Shown here piece after piece: positions 41,402 through 51,064 of a stretch of 64,000 nucleotides of DNA. A model generated the notes under the pieces. It searched no databases. It was not told where the DNA came from and saw only the letters and a program-made list of their open reading frames with translations. Position 1 is the first letter of the stretch. Every line of letters begins with the position of its first letter. This DNA comes from Seminavis robusta. Lineage: Eukaryota; Bacillariophyta; Bacillariophyceae; Naviculales; Naviculaceae. The stretch is from positions 1 through 64,000 of the forward strand of contig CAICTM010000430.1 of assembly GCA_903772945.1 (NCBI GenBank), given 5' to 3'. The translations under genes were made by a program, and so were the position numbers.

Positions 41402-43620
41402 ATGAAGCTTGGGTTGGGTTGTTCAGGGCCTCTCAGCCTGTTACTGCTGACCCTCGCTGTCGTGGCCTCTGCCACCAGTGCTGGCTACCTTCCAGGCGTC
41501 AATATACACTCATTCGAGAAGGCGATGATGTCAGATTGAAGGTGAACTCTATCACATCCACCAGCACCCAGATGCCCCTAGACTATTACAGTTTCAACTT
41601 TTGTCAACCGAGTGATGGACCTCGGATGGACAATATGAATCTGGGAGAGTTCTTGTCTGGAAATCGCATCCAAAACACACCCTACGTCATCCAAATGAAA
41701 AAGGACTTGTACTGTGAGCAAGTCTGTGTGACGAATCTAGGCCTGAGGGAACAGCCATTCTTGAACTCCAACAGGTTTGTCAAGGCCATCCATGCCAACT
41801 ACCACCACAACTGGATTGTAGACAATTTACCGGCGGCCTCCAAGATAGAAACAGATCAATTGATCACCACCCACTTTTGGCAGGGGTTTCCTGTTGGGTT
41901 CATTGCAGATGACAACAAGAAGGCATACATACACAACCATGTCAACATTGAATTGTTTTACCACCCCATCAAAGACGCATCAATAGGTCCTGCGTACCGG
42001 GTTGTCAAGTTCATAGTGGAGCCATTTTCCGTCAAGCACGGTTTCGATGTCAGCCAGGAGCTGGAGGAAGATGGTTACCTTGATACCTATTTGCCAAGAG
42101 TGGCCAATATCAAGAACCCAATTGCCTCTTGCAATCCCAACACACCATACACTCAAAGGCCTCACACAAACTATGACATGGTGGTGGAAGGAGGCAGAGA
42201 AGCACAGCCAGCTTCAGGAAAAGTCTTGTTCACGTATGATGTCATTTGGACTGAAGACTACAACACGGAATGGTCCAATCGCTGGGATGTCTATCTCAGC
42301 ATGAATGGTGCCGTACCTGAAAAAGTCCACACTGTCTCTATTTTCAATTCTCTTGTATTTATCTGTGCGCTCGTGGCTGTCTTTGTCTGTTGCGTCGTCA
42401 AAAAGCTCAAGGCCGAAATTGCAAGATACAGTGATCAGCCGTCCCAAGATGAAGAAGTCCAAAACACATCCAGTCTCCTCCCCAGCAGCACTGGACAGGA
42501 CGGGTGGATCCGGGTCTACAAGGATGTATTTCGTCCTCCGACATCACAACCCAGGCTGTTTGCTTTGGCATGCGGTACGGGTGCCCAGATCCTTGTCACT
42601 CTCCTCCTCATTATTATTCTGGGATGGCTGGGATATGTGAACCCAGCCAGGCGTGGCAGTCTATACACAGCGGCACCAATGTTCTTTTGTCTCATGGGAA
42701 TCGTCAATGGCTACGTGACAGCACGGTTCTACAAGACATTCTTTGGCCAATCCTGTGTCCAAACAATCCGATTTGCTGCCATTTGGTTTCCAGCCATCAA
42801 TATGGCTGTCTTTTTGTTTCTGCAGCTCATCTTTTGGAGCCACTCCAGTACTGCTGCGGTCCCCTTTGCCACTCTCATGGTCCTTTTCATCCTGGTGCTC
42901 TGTATCCAGACTCCCCTTGTACTCTTGGGTGGTTACTTTGGGTATCGGAAGGACCCCATGGTGTGCATGGCCTCCAGCAGTGACTGCCTCCCCAGTCCTG
43001 TTCCACCGCAACCATGGTATGTGGCAGCCCCCACCACTTTGATTGTTTGTGGAATCTTCCCATTTGGAGCCTGCTTTGTGGAAACATACTACATCATGGC
43101 CAGCTTTTGGTTGGAGTACTACTACTACGAATTCTTCTTCCTCCTTGTGGTATTTTTCCTTCTCATTGTTACCACAGCACAAACGACAGTTCTGGCAAGC
43201 TACTTGCAATTGAGAAATGGAAATCATGAGTGGTGGTGGAGAGCCTTTGGCAATGGGGGTGGTATGGTTGGTTGGTTATTTGCCTATTCCTGCGTGTACA
43301 ATCAGCAGCTGAATGCTCACTACCTGAGTACCCACATCATCTACTTTTTGACAATGGCGATGGTGTGCTTCGGGTTGTTTTGCATGTTGGGGTTTGTCGG
43401 TGTGATGGCTTCCCTTTGGTTTCACAAAATGGTCTTTTCCGCGGCAAGGATCAAGCTGGGCTATGAATTGCTTTCAGAGGAGGACAGAATCGATGAATTG
43501 CAGATGCAAGATGTGACTGATTCCAACGAGAACGGTGGACCGGCAGCAGAGGCAGCCGAGACAGGCGAGACAGTTAAGGAAGGAAAGACAAGGGAGGAAG
43601 GAAATCCAACTGACGAATAA
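41402..43620 (+). CDS. TM9SF / nonaspanin (EMP70) membrane protein
   Basis: Nonaspanins are nine-span proteins of the Golgi/endosome that help sort membrane cargo. The natural start at 41402 gives MKLGLGCSGPLSLLLLTLAV, a signal peptide, and then YLPGVNIHSFEK, the family's YLPG hallmark. The remainder (GDDVRLKVNSITSTST, PLDYYSFNFCQP) is in the next frame, so one base (a G in GAAGGCG at about 41521) seems missing. The frame continued upstream gives an implausible N-terminus. The lumenal domain (HNHVNIELFYHP, FTYDVIW) is followed by a first span (IFNSLVFICALVAVFVCCV), GWIRVYKDVFRPP, and eight more spans to the end. The C-terminus runs about 50 residues past the last span, acidic and Gly/Glu-rich, instead of the usual short KxD/E tail. 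Confidence 0.9.
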
Positions 43621-44027
43621 GGTAAAGGAGAAACGACTTTCGTTCAGATGTTTACATGTTCAAACGAGGTCCAGTGGTTTACATGCATGTTTAATGGTCG
43701 AAGAGGTTACTATGGGCTAGAAGACTGTGCTTGAACGATAGCATAATGACAAATATTTAAAGAATTGGAAGACCAGATCGTAGCAAATTCGTCTGAGGAA
43801 TTTTGCTGTTGCCTCTTCTGCTTCCTCTTGTACTTCCAAGGGTTGGTTGTTGGGTGTGGATGTTTCCGAGCCCTATGTGTGGGATCTCCTTCCTTTCCAA
43901 GTCACTCATTTGTCGGTGCTTCCCTGTGGGGGTCGCGAACAAGCCGCAAACATCACTGTCACCACCCGCCCAGAAGAGCAGCCACGAATGCGCCAATAGA
44001 TATACTGATCGAGAGGCGAAGAGCATC
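43621..44027. other. Convergent intergenic region
   Basis: 407 bases between the TM9SF and LCAT-like gene ends. A minus-strand open frame reaching 43757 is the shadow of the LCAT gene's tail in another frame. Nothing else is seen. Confidence 0.5.
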
Positions 44028-46457
44028 TCACGCTGTCTCTTTGGGTATCCGGCAGTACTCCAAGATGGCTTTGTGGAAACGTGAATCAGCCAAGATTTCC
44101 CGATGCTCCGCCTTCTGCAGTTCCACCACGGAGACGTCACAGGTTGACGACTTCCATGTGTGACAGTGCTGCAGAGACCAGTAGGGGACAGTTCCGTCGC
44201 CACAGACCTTTCGACCATCTGCCACATATTGCCTTGTTTTGGAAGTCTCAAATAGGAGACCGCCCTTGCTGGTGTATCCAGATTTTGCGTCAACGCGTGC
44301 TCTGGCATCAAGCTTGTACAGATTGTCGAGTCTTGACTCGGCCAAGCAATTGTCCTTGCGCTTGTAAATGGCCCCCACCTCCGTGGGCACATTGATCCCG
44401 TAAATGGCATGCACTCTCTTGACCGGGGGAGCATCACGAGAGCTCTTGTCCCTGGGTCCAATGGTGGCATCACGATCATAGGCGGAATGAATCAATTGAA
44501 GAGTTGTATCCAATCCTTCACGTTCTAGGATATCATGACCGGCAAATTCTTGATAGATCTGATCATTCTTGGTAATGGCAATGCCTGACGGTGTGTCTTC
44601 GCTGGGCTGACAGACCGCCGACCCAATGACCCGTTGTACCGATTTGGTGCGACCTTCACTGGGAGTCCAACGAATTCGGACGGAAAGCTTGGCCGTTCGT
44701 GGCCTCTTGAGCCACGAAAAGCAAAAGAAGTGATCCGTGGCACCATAGTCATCCTTGTGATTAAGCGTCACGGTTTTTTCAATCTCCTTTCCGCCATTGG
44801 TCCATACTTCGTGAGGAATTACAAAGTACTCGGAAAATGCAAGATTGGAGCTGACACCGCCCACTCCGGTAATGGCATCGGCACTCAATGCCAGTCCTCG
44901 GACCAAACCACATGTGATCCATCGCACAAGACGATACAGATAATCACAGACGCAGCAACATGTGATCCATTTCAAGAAACACATAATGGGATTGCAATAT
45001 GGTTCTTCCTTTTCTTGCTTGGCGGCGGCAATGCCCGGCTCTTGCAGATAGAATCGAATCCTGGCTTGACTGGCCGTTTTTGGATTTTCATGAGTGGCAA
45101 ACGATATCTTGTCTGTAAACATGACTTGATCCTTTCCAGTGACAGTGTTGCAAAAGGATGTCGATACGGTTCGGTTGTGGGAGGAGGAAGGTTGCCCAGG
45201 CAACCGTCGTTGTGTCATTTCTACCATCAACTGATATCGATTGGGTTTGGTCATGGCGGTTCGTTTGTGGACGAGTGGATTGGTATCAACCACAAAGCCG
45301 TCGAATCGGATATCCAAAATGCCATGCGGCAACACGTAAACACTGGCAGGGACCCCGGGGGGCAATTCCGAAGGGAACAACCATGGTCCACTGCCAAAGG
45401 ATCGTCCCAGGGCCAATGCTTCTTCGGCATTTAAAAAGGCGTCCAACCCCATCTTGTCTCCTGCCACGACGGACCGCAATGCCTTGGGGGCACCCAAATG
45501 GGGTGCCCCCACGGGCATGTACGTATGAATGCGCTGATCGATCCACGCTTGACCCTTTTTGGCGAGACAAAAGTTGAGAAAGTAATGAGCCGTCTTGGTC
45601 CCGAGCGAATGTCCCAGCAAGACGACGGGAGTGTCGTGGCTTTGTTGGTACAAATCTTCGACCTGTTGCAACGTCTTGGTAAAGTACTGATCCCGCGACT
45701 CCAATTCCACCGGTGGCAATCTCCAATCATAAGGAGCCGCTTTTAAATTGATCTCTTCCTGGTACCCCGCCGATTTCAAGGCTTGAATGACGGGTCCAAA
45801 GACGTAGGAAACGTGATTGGTAAATGCACCAGGGGACAAATAATCGACACCTTCGAGCCCCTGAATGGGTCGGACTCGAATCCCTGCTGGTTCCGTGCGC
45901 AAATCCTTGTCATTGAGTCTCATGTGTTCCAGCCACATGGATTTGTACTGGTGCTGTTGCGCCTGCTTGATGTCGTCCAGTTTTCGTCGCGATTCCTTTT
46001 TGGGCCGTTGTTTCTGTTGTTGTTGAGCTCCGCCAAAGTAGAGCGAACTCATCCCCAACGATCCCAAGTTGATCCAGAGTCGTTTGCCCTGCCATTCGGG
46101 TCGAACCTTGGATTGCTGAATTTCCAATCCACTGCTCATGAACCCGGGAATAATGAGTATGGGAAGCAGCGTGGGAACTCCCTCCACTGTGGGAAGTTCC
46201 TTGGCGGCTACGTTACTCGACAACCAGGACCACAACGACTCGGAGGTGGGAACCGATGTAACAACGAGAGCATCGGCAGTATCCACCGTGCGAGCTGATG
46301 CGACTTTTGGCTTCTCGTCGTCATTATCGGTATCGTCATTATCGGGGAATTGGTACTTGTCCGTCTTGGGTTCGTCAAAGAGCGCCAATCCACCGCCGCG
46401 GCCTATACAGCAAGAAATGGGGGATAGACAGTCATTAGTAGTAGCGGAGCTCACCAT
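44028..46457 (-). CDS. LCAT/PDAT-family acyltransferase
   Basis: 809 codons, one exon. The family moves acyl groups between phospholipids and sterols or diacylglycerol, or acts as a phospholipase. Key elements seen: LLPILIIPGFMSSGLEI (about 98-113, oxyanion region), LWINLGSLG, LKAAPYDWRLPP (the conserved YDWR), the nucleophile Ser284 in VVLLGHSLGTK, NFCLAKKGQAWIDQRI, VGAPHLGAPKALRS, Asp754 in KVCGDGTVPYWS, and His785 in AEHREILADS. The Ser-Asp-His set is therefore complete. An insertion at about 485-540 (YCNPIMCFLKWITCCCVCDY) is hydrophobic and Cys-rich and could be a membrane-associating or acylated loop. No N-terminal signal peptide is obvious. PDAT (triacylglycerol synthesis) is the likeliest role by analogy, but the substrate is not determined. 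Confidence 0.85.
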   Translation of the reverse strand: MVSSATTNDCLSPISCCIGRGGGLALFDEPKTDKYQFPDNDDTDNDDEKPKVASARTVDTADALVVTSVPTSESLWSWLSSNVAAKELPTVEGVPTLLPILIIPGFMSSGLEIQQSKVRPEWQGKRLWINLGSLGMSSLYFGGAQQQQKQRPKKESRRKLDDIKQAQQHQYKSMWLEHMRLNDKDLRTEPAGIRVRPIQGLEGVDYLSPGAFTNHVSYVFGPVIQALKSAGYQEEINLKAAPYDWRLPPVELESRDQYFTKTLQQVEDLYQQSHDTPVVLLGHSLGTKTAHYFLNFCLAKKGQAWIDQRIHTYMPVGAPHLGAPKALRSVVAGDKMGLDAFLNAEEALALGRSFGSGPWLFPSELPPGVPASVYVLPHGILDIRFDGFVVDTNPLVHKRTAMTKPNRYQLMVEMTQRRLPGQPSSSHNRTVSTSFCNTVTGKDQVMFTDKISFATHENPKTASQARIRFYLQEPGIAAAKQEKEEPYCNPIMCFLKWITCCCVCDYLYRLVRWITCGLVRGLALSADAITGVGGVSSNLAFSEYFVIPHEVWTNGGKEIEKTVTLNHKDDYGATDHFFCFSWLKRPRTAKLSVRIRWTPSEGRTKSVQRVIGSAVCQPSEDTPSGIAITKNDQIYQEFAGHDILEREGLDTTLQLIHSAYDRDATIGPRDKSSRDAPPVKRVHAIYGINVPTEVGAIYKRKDNCLAESRLDNLYKLDARARVDAKSGYTSKGGLLFETSKTRQYVADGRKVCGDGTVPYWSLQHCHTWKSSTCDVSVVELQKAEHREILADSRFHKAILEYCRIPKETA

Positions 46458-46980
46458 GATGTGTTGTTGGTTTCTTTTGTGGCTCCTTCAATGGGGGTCT
46501 TTAGCTCTAGAAGAGAAAGACTTCCTGATGCAGAAGTAAGTGTTCCGCTTTGCATGTGGCAAAAAATGAGCGGAAACGGCAGAGGTGCGCCGCAGAGAGT
46601 TGAGACATGGATACTCAAACCCGTCATGAAACATGGATACATTTGGATTTTGGAGGTCTCCAGCACCGGCCGCTCATGTCCTCGCTGCTCTCCTGGAGGT
46701 ATTGGTCGTGTCAGTCGAGTCTGGCGACATCCTCTCACAATTTTGAGACAAAAGAAGAAATTTGGTTACGATCAAGCTCAATGATTCGTAGTGTTTTAAA
46801 TATCGTGCAAAATGGTTCTACAAGACCCTGTAAAGATGAAAGTACACTGTACCATCTCTGATCTGTTGCCAAATTGCATCTTGGCGACCTATCAGCTTGC
46901 CAATAGCCACCCATCTATCAAGCCAGACAGACCAACCATAGCCATCAGAGAGGAAACAAAAACACGCAACATTCACCACG
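46458..46980. promoter_or_regulatory. Divergent intergenic region
   Basis: 523 bases between the LCAT-like start (-) and the small unknown gene (+). The frames here lack motifs. It probably contains both promoters. Confidence 0.4.
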
Positions 46981-47652
46981 ATGCCCAACATGTCACCTAT
47001 AGGAGCTTTAACCAATAGGTTTTCTAACATACGCGATGGTTTGCAGAACCAAATGGCAAATATGAATTCACCAAGATCCTCCATGAATCGTGGCGTCTCT
47101 AAAGAAAGGCAGCTTCGTAAAGTGGAGCTTCTGGTGAGGGACCCAGTTCTTTGGGCGGAGTTCAAGCGACGAGTGGCGGCAAGGAACCATTTTTCCAATG
47201 CTGGTGTGCAGTATGTCCTTCACGAACTCTGCGATGAGCTCAATATTCCTGGGCTGGACCTTATTGATGATTCGTCCAGCATCCAGACGGCGAAAAGCAC
47301 GCAATCAAACAGGAGAGCCTCTTTTACAGGTTCCAACAAGGCCGGAAATGACAATGTCCCCACCAAGAATCGCTTTGGCTTGTTACGCACACTCCGTATG
47401 GGGACCCGGGAACCTCCAACTCCTGAGGTTTCCTATAGTCACAGTCCTCGTTCACATTTCAATAAGGTGCCTTGTCCTGAGAGCCCAGGGTCCCAGCTGA
47501 ACCTGTCGCCAACCAAAACGCCATTGACACCCATGTCGGCTACTACGGCATCCACAGCCGCCACCATGACTCCAGCTAGCGATGTTACCTTGCCAAAGGA
47601 AATCCGTGCTAGAGGCCCGGTTCTAGACTTCCTGGAACAGCCCAACTTTTAG
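46981..47652 (+). CDS. Unknown protein with multiple SP/TP sites
   Basis: 223 codons, one exon, CACGATGCCC start. I do not recognise a family. Residues about 40-90 (KERQLRKVELLVRDPVLWAEFKRRVAARNHFSNAGVQYVL in pieces) are basic and helical, with DELNIPGLDLIDD after them, perhaps a small folded domain. The rest is disordered and rich in S/T-P (TPEVS, SPRS, SPGS, SPTKTPLTP, MTPASD), a profile of proline-directed kinase targets. The C-terminus is FLEQPNF. A regulatory phosphoprotein is a guess. Confidence 0.6.
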   Translation: MPNMSPIGALTNRFSNIRDGLQNQMANMNSPRSSMNRGVSKERQLRKVELLVRDPVLWAEFKRRVAARNHFSNAGVQYVLHELCDELNIPGLDLIDDSSSIQTAKSTQSNRRASFTGSNKAGNDNVPTKNRFGLLRTLRMGTREPPTPEVSYSHSPRSHFNKVPCPESPGSQLNLSPTKTPLTPMSATTASTAATMTPASDVTLPKEIRARGPVLDFLEQPNF

Positions 47653-48197
47653 ACAACATTGTTCCTTCACATGACAAGACAGCAAATCAAGAGATCAACC
47701 TTCCAACTTCACCACATCTTCGTTAAAAGCACCCGGCAGCATCCAATGAGCAATCGTCATGGCACATTCCTGTGACCATTGTGACAAGTGCGTGGCTCAT
47801 ACATATATAGATTCTTCATAGCTAACTTGAGTAGATCATATCAATAGCATGAATACTGTTATGTACAAAAACAACAACAACTATAGTGGCCAGTAGCGGT
47901 ACCGGCACACGGTATCCGTTCCGGTACGCTACGGTAGAAAACACAGGAAACTCTTCAGCCTAATATATCGCATGTCCCGCGGTGTTGCCCTTTCAATGCT
48001 CGGAGCCAACCATTCCTTCCAATACTATAGATTACTATACCAAGAGTGTTCCTCAACATGCAATATCAACAAAAAATGAATCTCGTGTCCTATCTTCCAC
48101 TTCTCGTCTTCGACGTATGCCTTGTTGACGCGGTATGTCTTTCCTCGAAAACAAACCGTACGAAAGCTGCTCTATTCATCCAACAACCCCGCTGCAT
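47653..48197. other. Convergent intergenic region
   Basis: 545 bases between the small unknown and the UBL/ART gene ends. It has CGGTACCGGCAC..GGTAC inverted words near 47897-47930. No gene is seen. Confidence 0.45.
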
Positions 48198-50459
48198 TCA
48201 CGCCTCCTTCACCAAGATTCCGTAGGGTCTAATGTGGTCGGGTTGCTTCACACACCAAATGTAATCGGAATAGACGTTACGAGTCTCAAGTGTGTCGGAT
48301 CCCGGCAGCACCGCTACCTGCAGCATGCACTTGAACTGCTTCGGTTGTGAATGACCTTGGATATTTAAACCAACAATTGCAACATGCCGTGATCTAGCAA
48401 GCCAAGCAGGATCTGGCGAGCAGTAGACACCAGGCCCATAGGCAGCTTGATGCGCCGTGTGGAAACCGCCAGTATAAATGTGTGCAGCTGCATCCATGGC
48501 TGCATCGGCCATTTGTGTGGGATCCTGCCGGTCAACCCCTGCCATGTATCGGCCAGCATTAGACGTTCCATGGAAAGCTCGCCACCAATTTCCAGGATCT
48601 TGGAAAGGATGCAGCCATCTGTCACCCTGAGGATCCTCTGTTCGCACTTTCAGACCAAACCTCGTCCAGCCTTGAGGCTGCTTGTACATCTTCTGGAACC
48701 CTGATGGTCCGACCTGGAATGACTGACCCTCCCGAACAAAAGATTTGTTGCCTAGAGGATCAAACATGGCCAAATCAAATGCAGGTCGGAACATCAAAGG
48801 ATGGATTTTGAGCTCAAGATATTCTCTGAATTCCCGTTGCAATCGACCGTTGGTATCTTGCTGTAGAATCGCGTGCCTCTCGCGCAGCGTCAAATCGTTG
48901 ACGGTGTACTCCACACAGACGCTTCCTTTGAAGATATTAGCAACAACAATGCGCGACGCTTCAACTTCCAGGCACCTGGCAAGCCTCAACTTGATGTCCT
49001 CCAATAGAGGATGCGAAACTCCCGTCTGAAGTGCCGCTTGCATTTCCACCATCTTGTGAAACTCTTCCGTCTCCGATTGTGCTTCAGACACTCCAAACAA
49101 GCCTTTCAGTGACGCCAACCTCAACACCATGGACCTGCCAGCAACCAAAAGATCGTTGATACTAGCCGAAGACTCAAGTAAGTGCATACCCTTGCTGCTG
49201 TCGTAGAACAAGATGTCCTCTTGGTTTTGGCGGCACAAAGCAGCAAGGACATGCGCCACAATGAGCGGATCCGATCCCAGTGTTCCGCTTGGTTTCTTCT
49301 GAAGAATTTCAGAAGTGTAGTTGGTAGCCTTCTTCATGTCCTCGGATGTCTGCTCTGTCTGCAAACTCTTGAGTTGATGGAAGTGATAGATCCGGCTCTG
49401 TGCTACTTTGCTGCTGTCGGTAAGAGTGGAACTTGCATGCTTCATTGCATTCAAAAGAGGGGCATCATTTCGATGCGCTGCAAACCTTCTAGCTGTTTCC
49501 ATCAGATGCTGTAGACACTTGTTTTGCATCGTGTTCAGGTGGACACTTAGGGTGGGTGTTCCATACTCGACTAAGCCGCCGACCCTTTTCCTTTCATCCA
49601 CAACTTGCTTGTTGTGCATCAATGAGAATGAGTTGGGCTGGAGGCTGCTGATTCGTAGTTTTGCATCCTCGGCAGAACTGGTTGCTTTCCAACGGCCAAT
49701 TCTTGCACATGTTTCATTGCTTCGCAGGCACTTCAAATAAATTTGCTTTAGGTCCGCAAGAGGGGCGTCCACATTGACAACAATGGTCGTCGAAAAGCTC
49801 AAGTCTTCGAAGAAGATCCTGACGGCCTGATTGGAGGATTGATTCTGGGACAAAGGGATGCTCTTGGAGATGCCCGTGATGATCGCCGATACAGTACGAT
49901 CAGACCTCGAACTAGGTTCCTTGACACACCGAAACGCGGCAAAAATCGTACTGATGGTCTGGTAACCAATCTTGTACTCCGCAAGAGTCAAATGATCTTC
50001 CAGCAGAACGTCCATGTGAGTGAGATCAATCTCCGTGTAGAACTGCGCTTTTTCTCGTTCCGACTTATACTTCTCTTTCAAGTGAGCAACCGATACCGTC
50101 CTAGGCACCGTCAGAACGCTTCTGCTATCGTCCAAACCAACAATGGATACAATAATGGAATCGTCGGTGCTGTTCGTTTTCTGTGAGGTGAGGGTGAGAT
50201 GCAATTCACTTTCGTTACCTATTCCAATGCTTTCAAGGACTTCTTTATCAGCTAGAAGGCGGCCTTCAAAAGTCAAGTGTTGTTGATCTGGTGGGATGCC
50301 CCAACTGCCATGAATCTGTGCTTTGATTGCAGACACAGACGAATCTTTGCATACTTTCACGTGCTCGGCATAGTCTGACAGCTTGCTAAGGATCACAACA
50401 ACAATGTTACTGCTTGCGCGGGGATCTTGCCCCTTGGGTGAGAACAAACCTTTCTCCAT
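48198..50459 (-). CDS. Multi-ubiquitin-like + ADP-ribosyltransferase-like fusion protein
   Basis: 753 codons, one exon. Residues about 17-92 are ubiquitin-like (VVVILSKLSDYAEHVKVC, SVSAIKAQIHGSWGIPPDQQHLTFEGRLL with the family's PPDQQ.L.F.G..L, LHLTL). Two more weakly ubiquitin-like segments follow (about 98-172 and 210-315, ending FSLMHNKQVVDE...LSVHL). A helical middle leads to a C-terminal domain (about 620-753): WWRAFHGTSNAGRYMAGVD, AYGPGVYCSPDPAWLARS, FKCMLQVAVLPGS, and DHIRPYGILVKE. The FHGT...G.GVY.SPD pattern resembles PARP/ART-type domains found with HGT and GVY motifs in fungi and protists, where His and Tyr hold NAD. The third catalytic residue cannot be assigned. A role in ubiquitin-linked ADP-ribosylation is inference. 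Confidence 0.75.
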   Translation of the reverse strand: MEKGLFSPKGQDPRASSNIVVVILSKLSDYAEHVKVCKDSSVSAIKAQIHGSWGIPPDQQHLTFEGRLLADKEVLESIGIGNESELHLTLTSQKTNSTDDSIIVSIVGLDDSRSVLTVPRTVSVAHLKEKYKSEREKAQFYTEIDLTHMDVLLEDHLTLAEYKIGYQTISTIFAAFRCVKEPSSRSDRTVSAIITGISKSIPLSQNQSSNQAVRIFFEDLSFSTTIVVNVDAPLADLKQIYLKCLRSNETCARIGRWKATSSAEDAKLRISSLQPNSFSLMHNKQVVDERKRVGGLVEYGTPTLSVHLNTMQNKCLQHLMETARRFAAHRNDAPLLNAMKHASSTLTDSSKVAQSRIYHFHQLKSLQTEQTSEDMKKATNYTSEILQKKPSGTLGSDPLIVAHVLAALCRQNQEDILFYDSSKGMHLLESSASINDLLVAGRSMVLRLASLKGLFGVSEAQSETEEFHKMVEMQAALQTGVSHPLLEDIKLRLARCLEVEASRIVVANIFKGSVCVEYTVNDLTLRERHAILQQDTNGRLQREFREYLELKIHPLMFRPAFDLAMFDPLGNKSFVREGQSFQVGPSGFQKMYKQPQGWTRFGLKVRTEDPQGDRWLHPFQDPGNWWRAFHGTSNAGRYMAGVDRQDPTQMADAAMDAAAHIYTGGFHTAHQAAYGPGVYCSPDPAWLARSRHVAIVGLNIQGHSQPKQFKCMLQVAVLPGSDTLETRNVYSDYIWCVKQPDHIRPYGILVKEA

Positions 50460-51064
50460 GGTCTAGTCCTTTTGGTTGGCCTCTGACTTTTGTGTCTTCA
50501 AAGCTTTGCCATCGTTGTGTAGTGATTGCAAGAGGCGGTGGATCCTATTCTTTTGCACTAAAACCTGAGATCAAGACCTCTGCACTATGCATACTACAGA
50601 ATAGAATTTTCACCATTTCGCGAAAGCGAGAATGCCCGCAAGTCCCCGAGCCGACCATCTTCACATGCCCTTTTCTTGGCGTCCCGGAGGTACTATGCTG
50701 GTATGCATGCACGGTGAGGACATGAATGGTCCAGCTCGCGCTTGGAGCTGGCTTTGTTGACGACTACCCAACGCGTGGGAGAGTGAAGGAGCCCCCACGG
50801 CACCACGTGGAGGTTCGCTTCAGGCTTGATGAAGTCGTGAACCGCCGCTGCAACGTGTCGCTGATTTCCTCACCACCAAATCTACAGTATACGCTTTTGC
50901 TCGCTTGCAGCCCGACGAACTCCCGAAAACCAGAAAGAAGAGAACAAAGCCCGGTAGACAACAGGGAGAGGACGTTATGCAAAAGATTCTAAACATAGAC
51001 GTGATGACGACGACGAAACGGCTGGTTCCCCTTGCCTTTTTGTCGAGATCACGGGCCAACGTAG
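50460..51064. other. Intergenic: UBL/ART promoter and S28 3' flank
   Basis: 605 bases, no convincing gene; the frame 50726-50992 has no motif. It probably carries the promoter of the UBL/ART gene. Confidence 0.4.

Noticed and set aside
43757-44479. 240-codon minus-strand frame overlapping the LCAT-like gene's 3' end
   Set aside because: Out of frame with the catalytic Asp/His region, which is clearly coding in the other frame.
46451-46738. Possible upstream exon for the LCAT-like gene (TACTAAT plus TATAG near 46405-46440)
   Set aside because: The branch-like and acceptor-like words are there, but no upstream frame joins in phase; the Met at 46457 is simpler.
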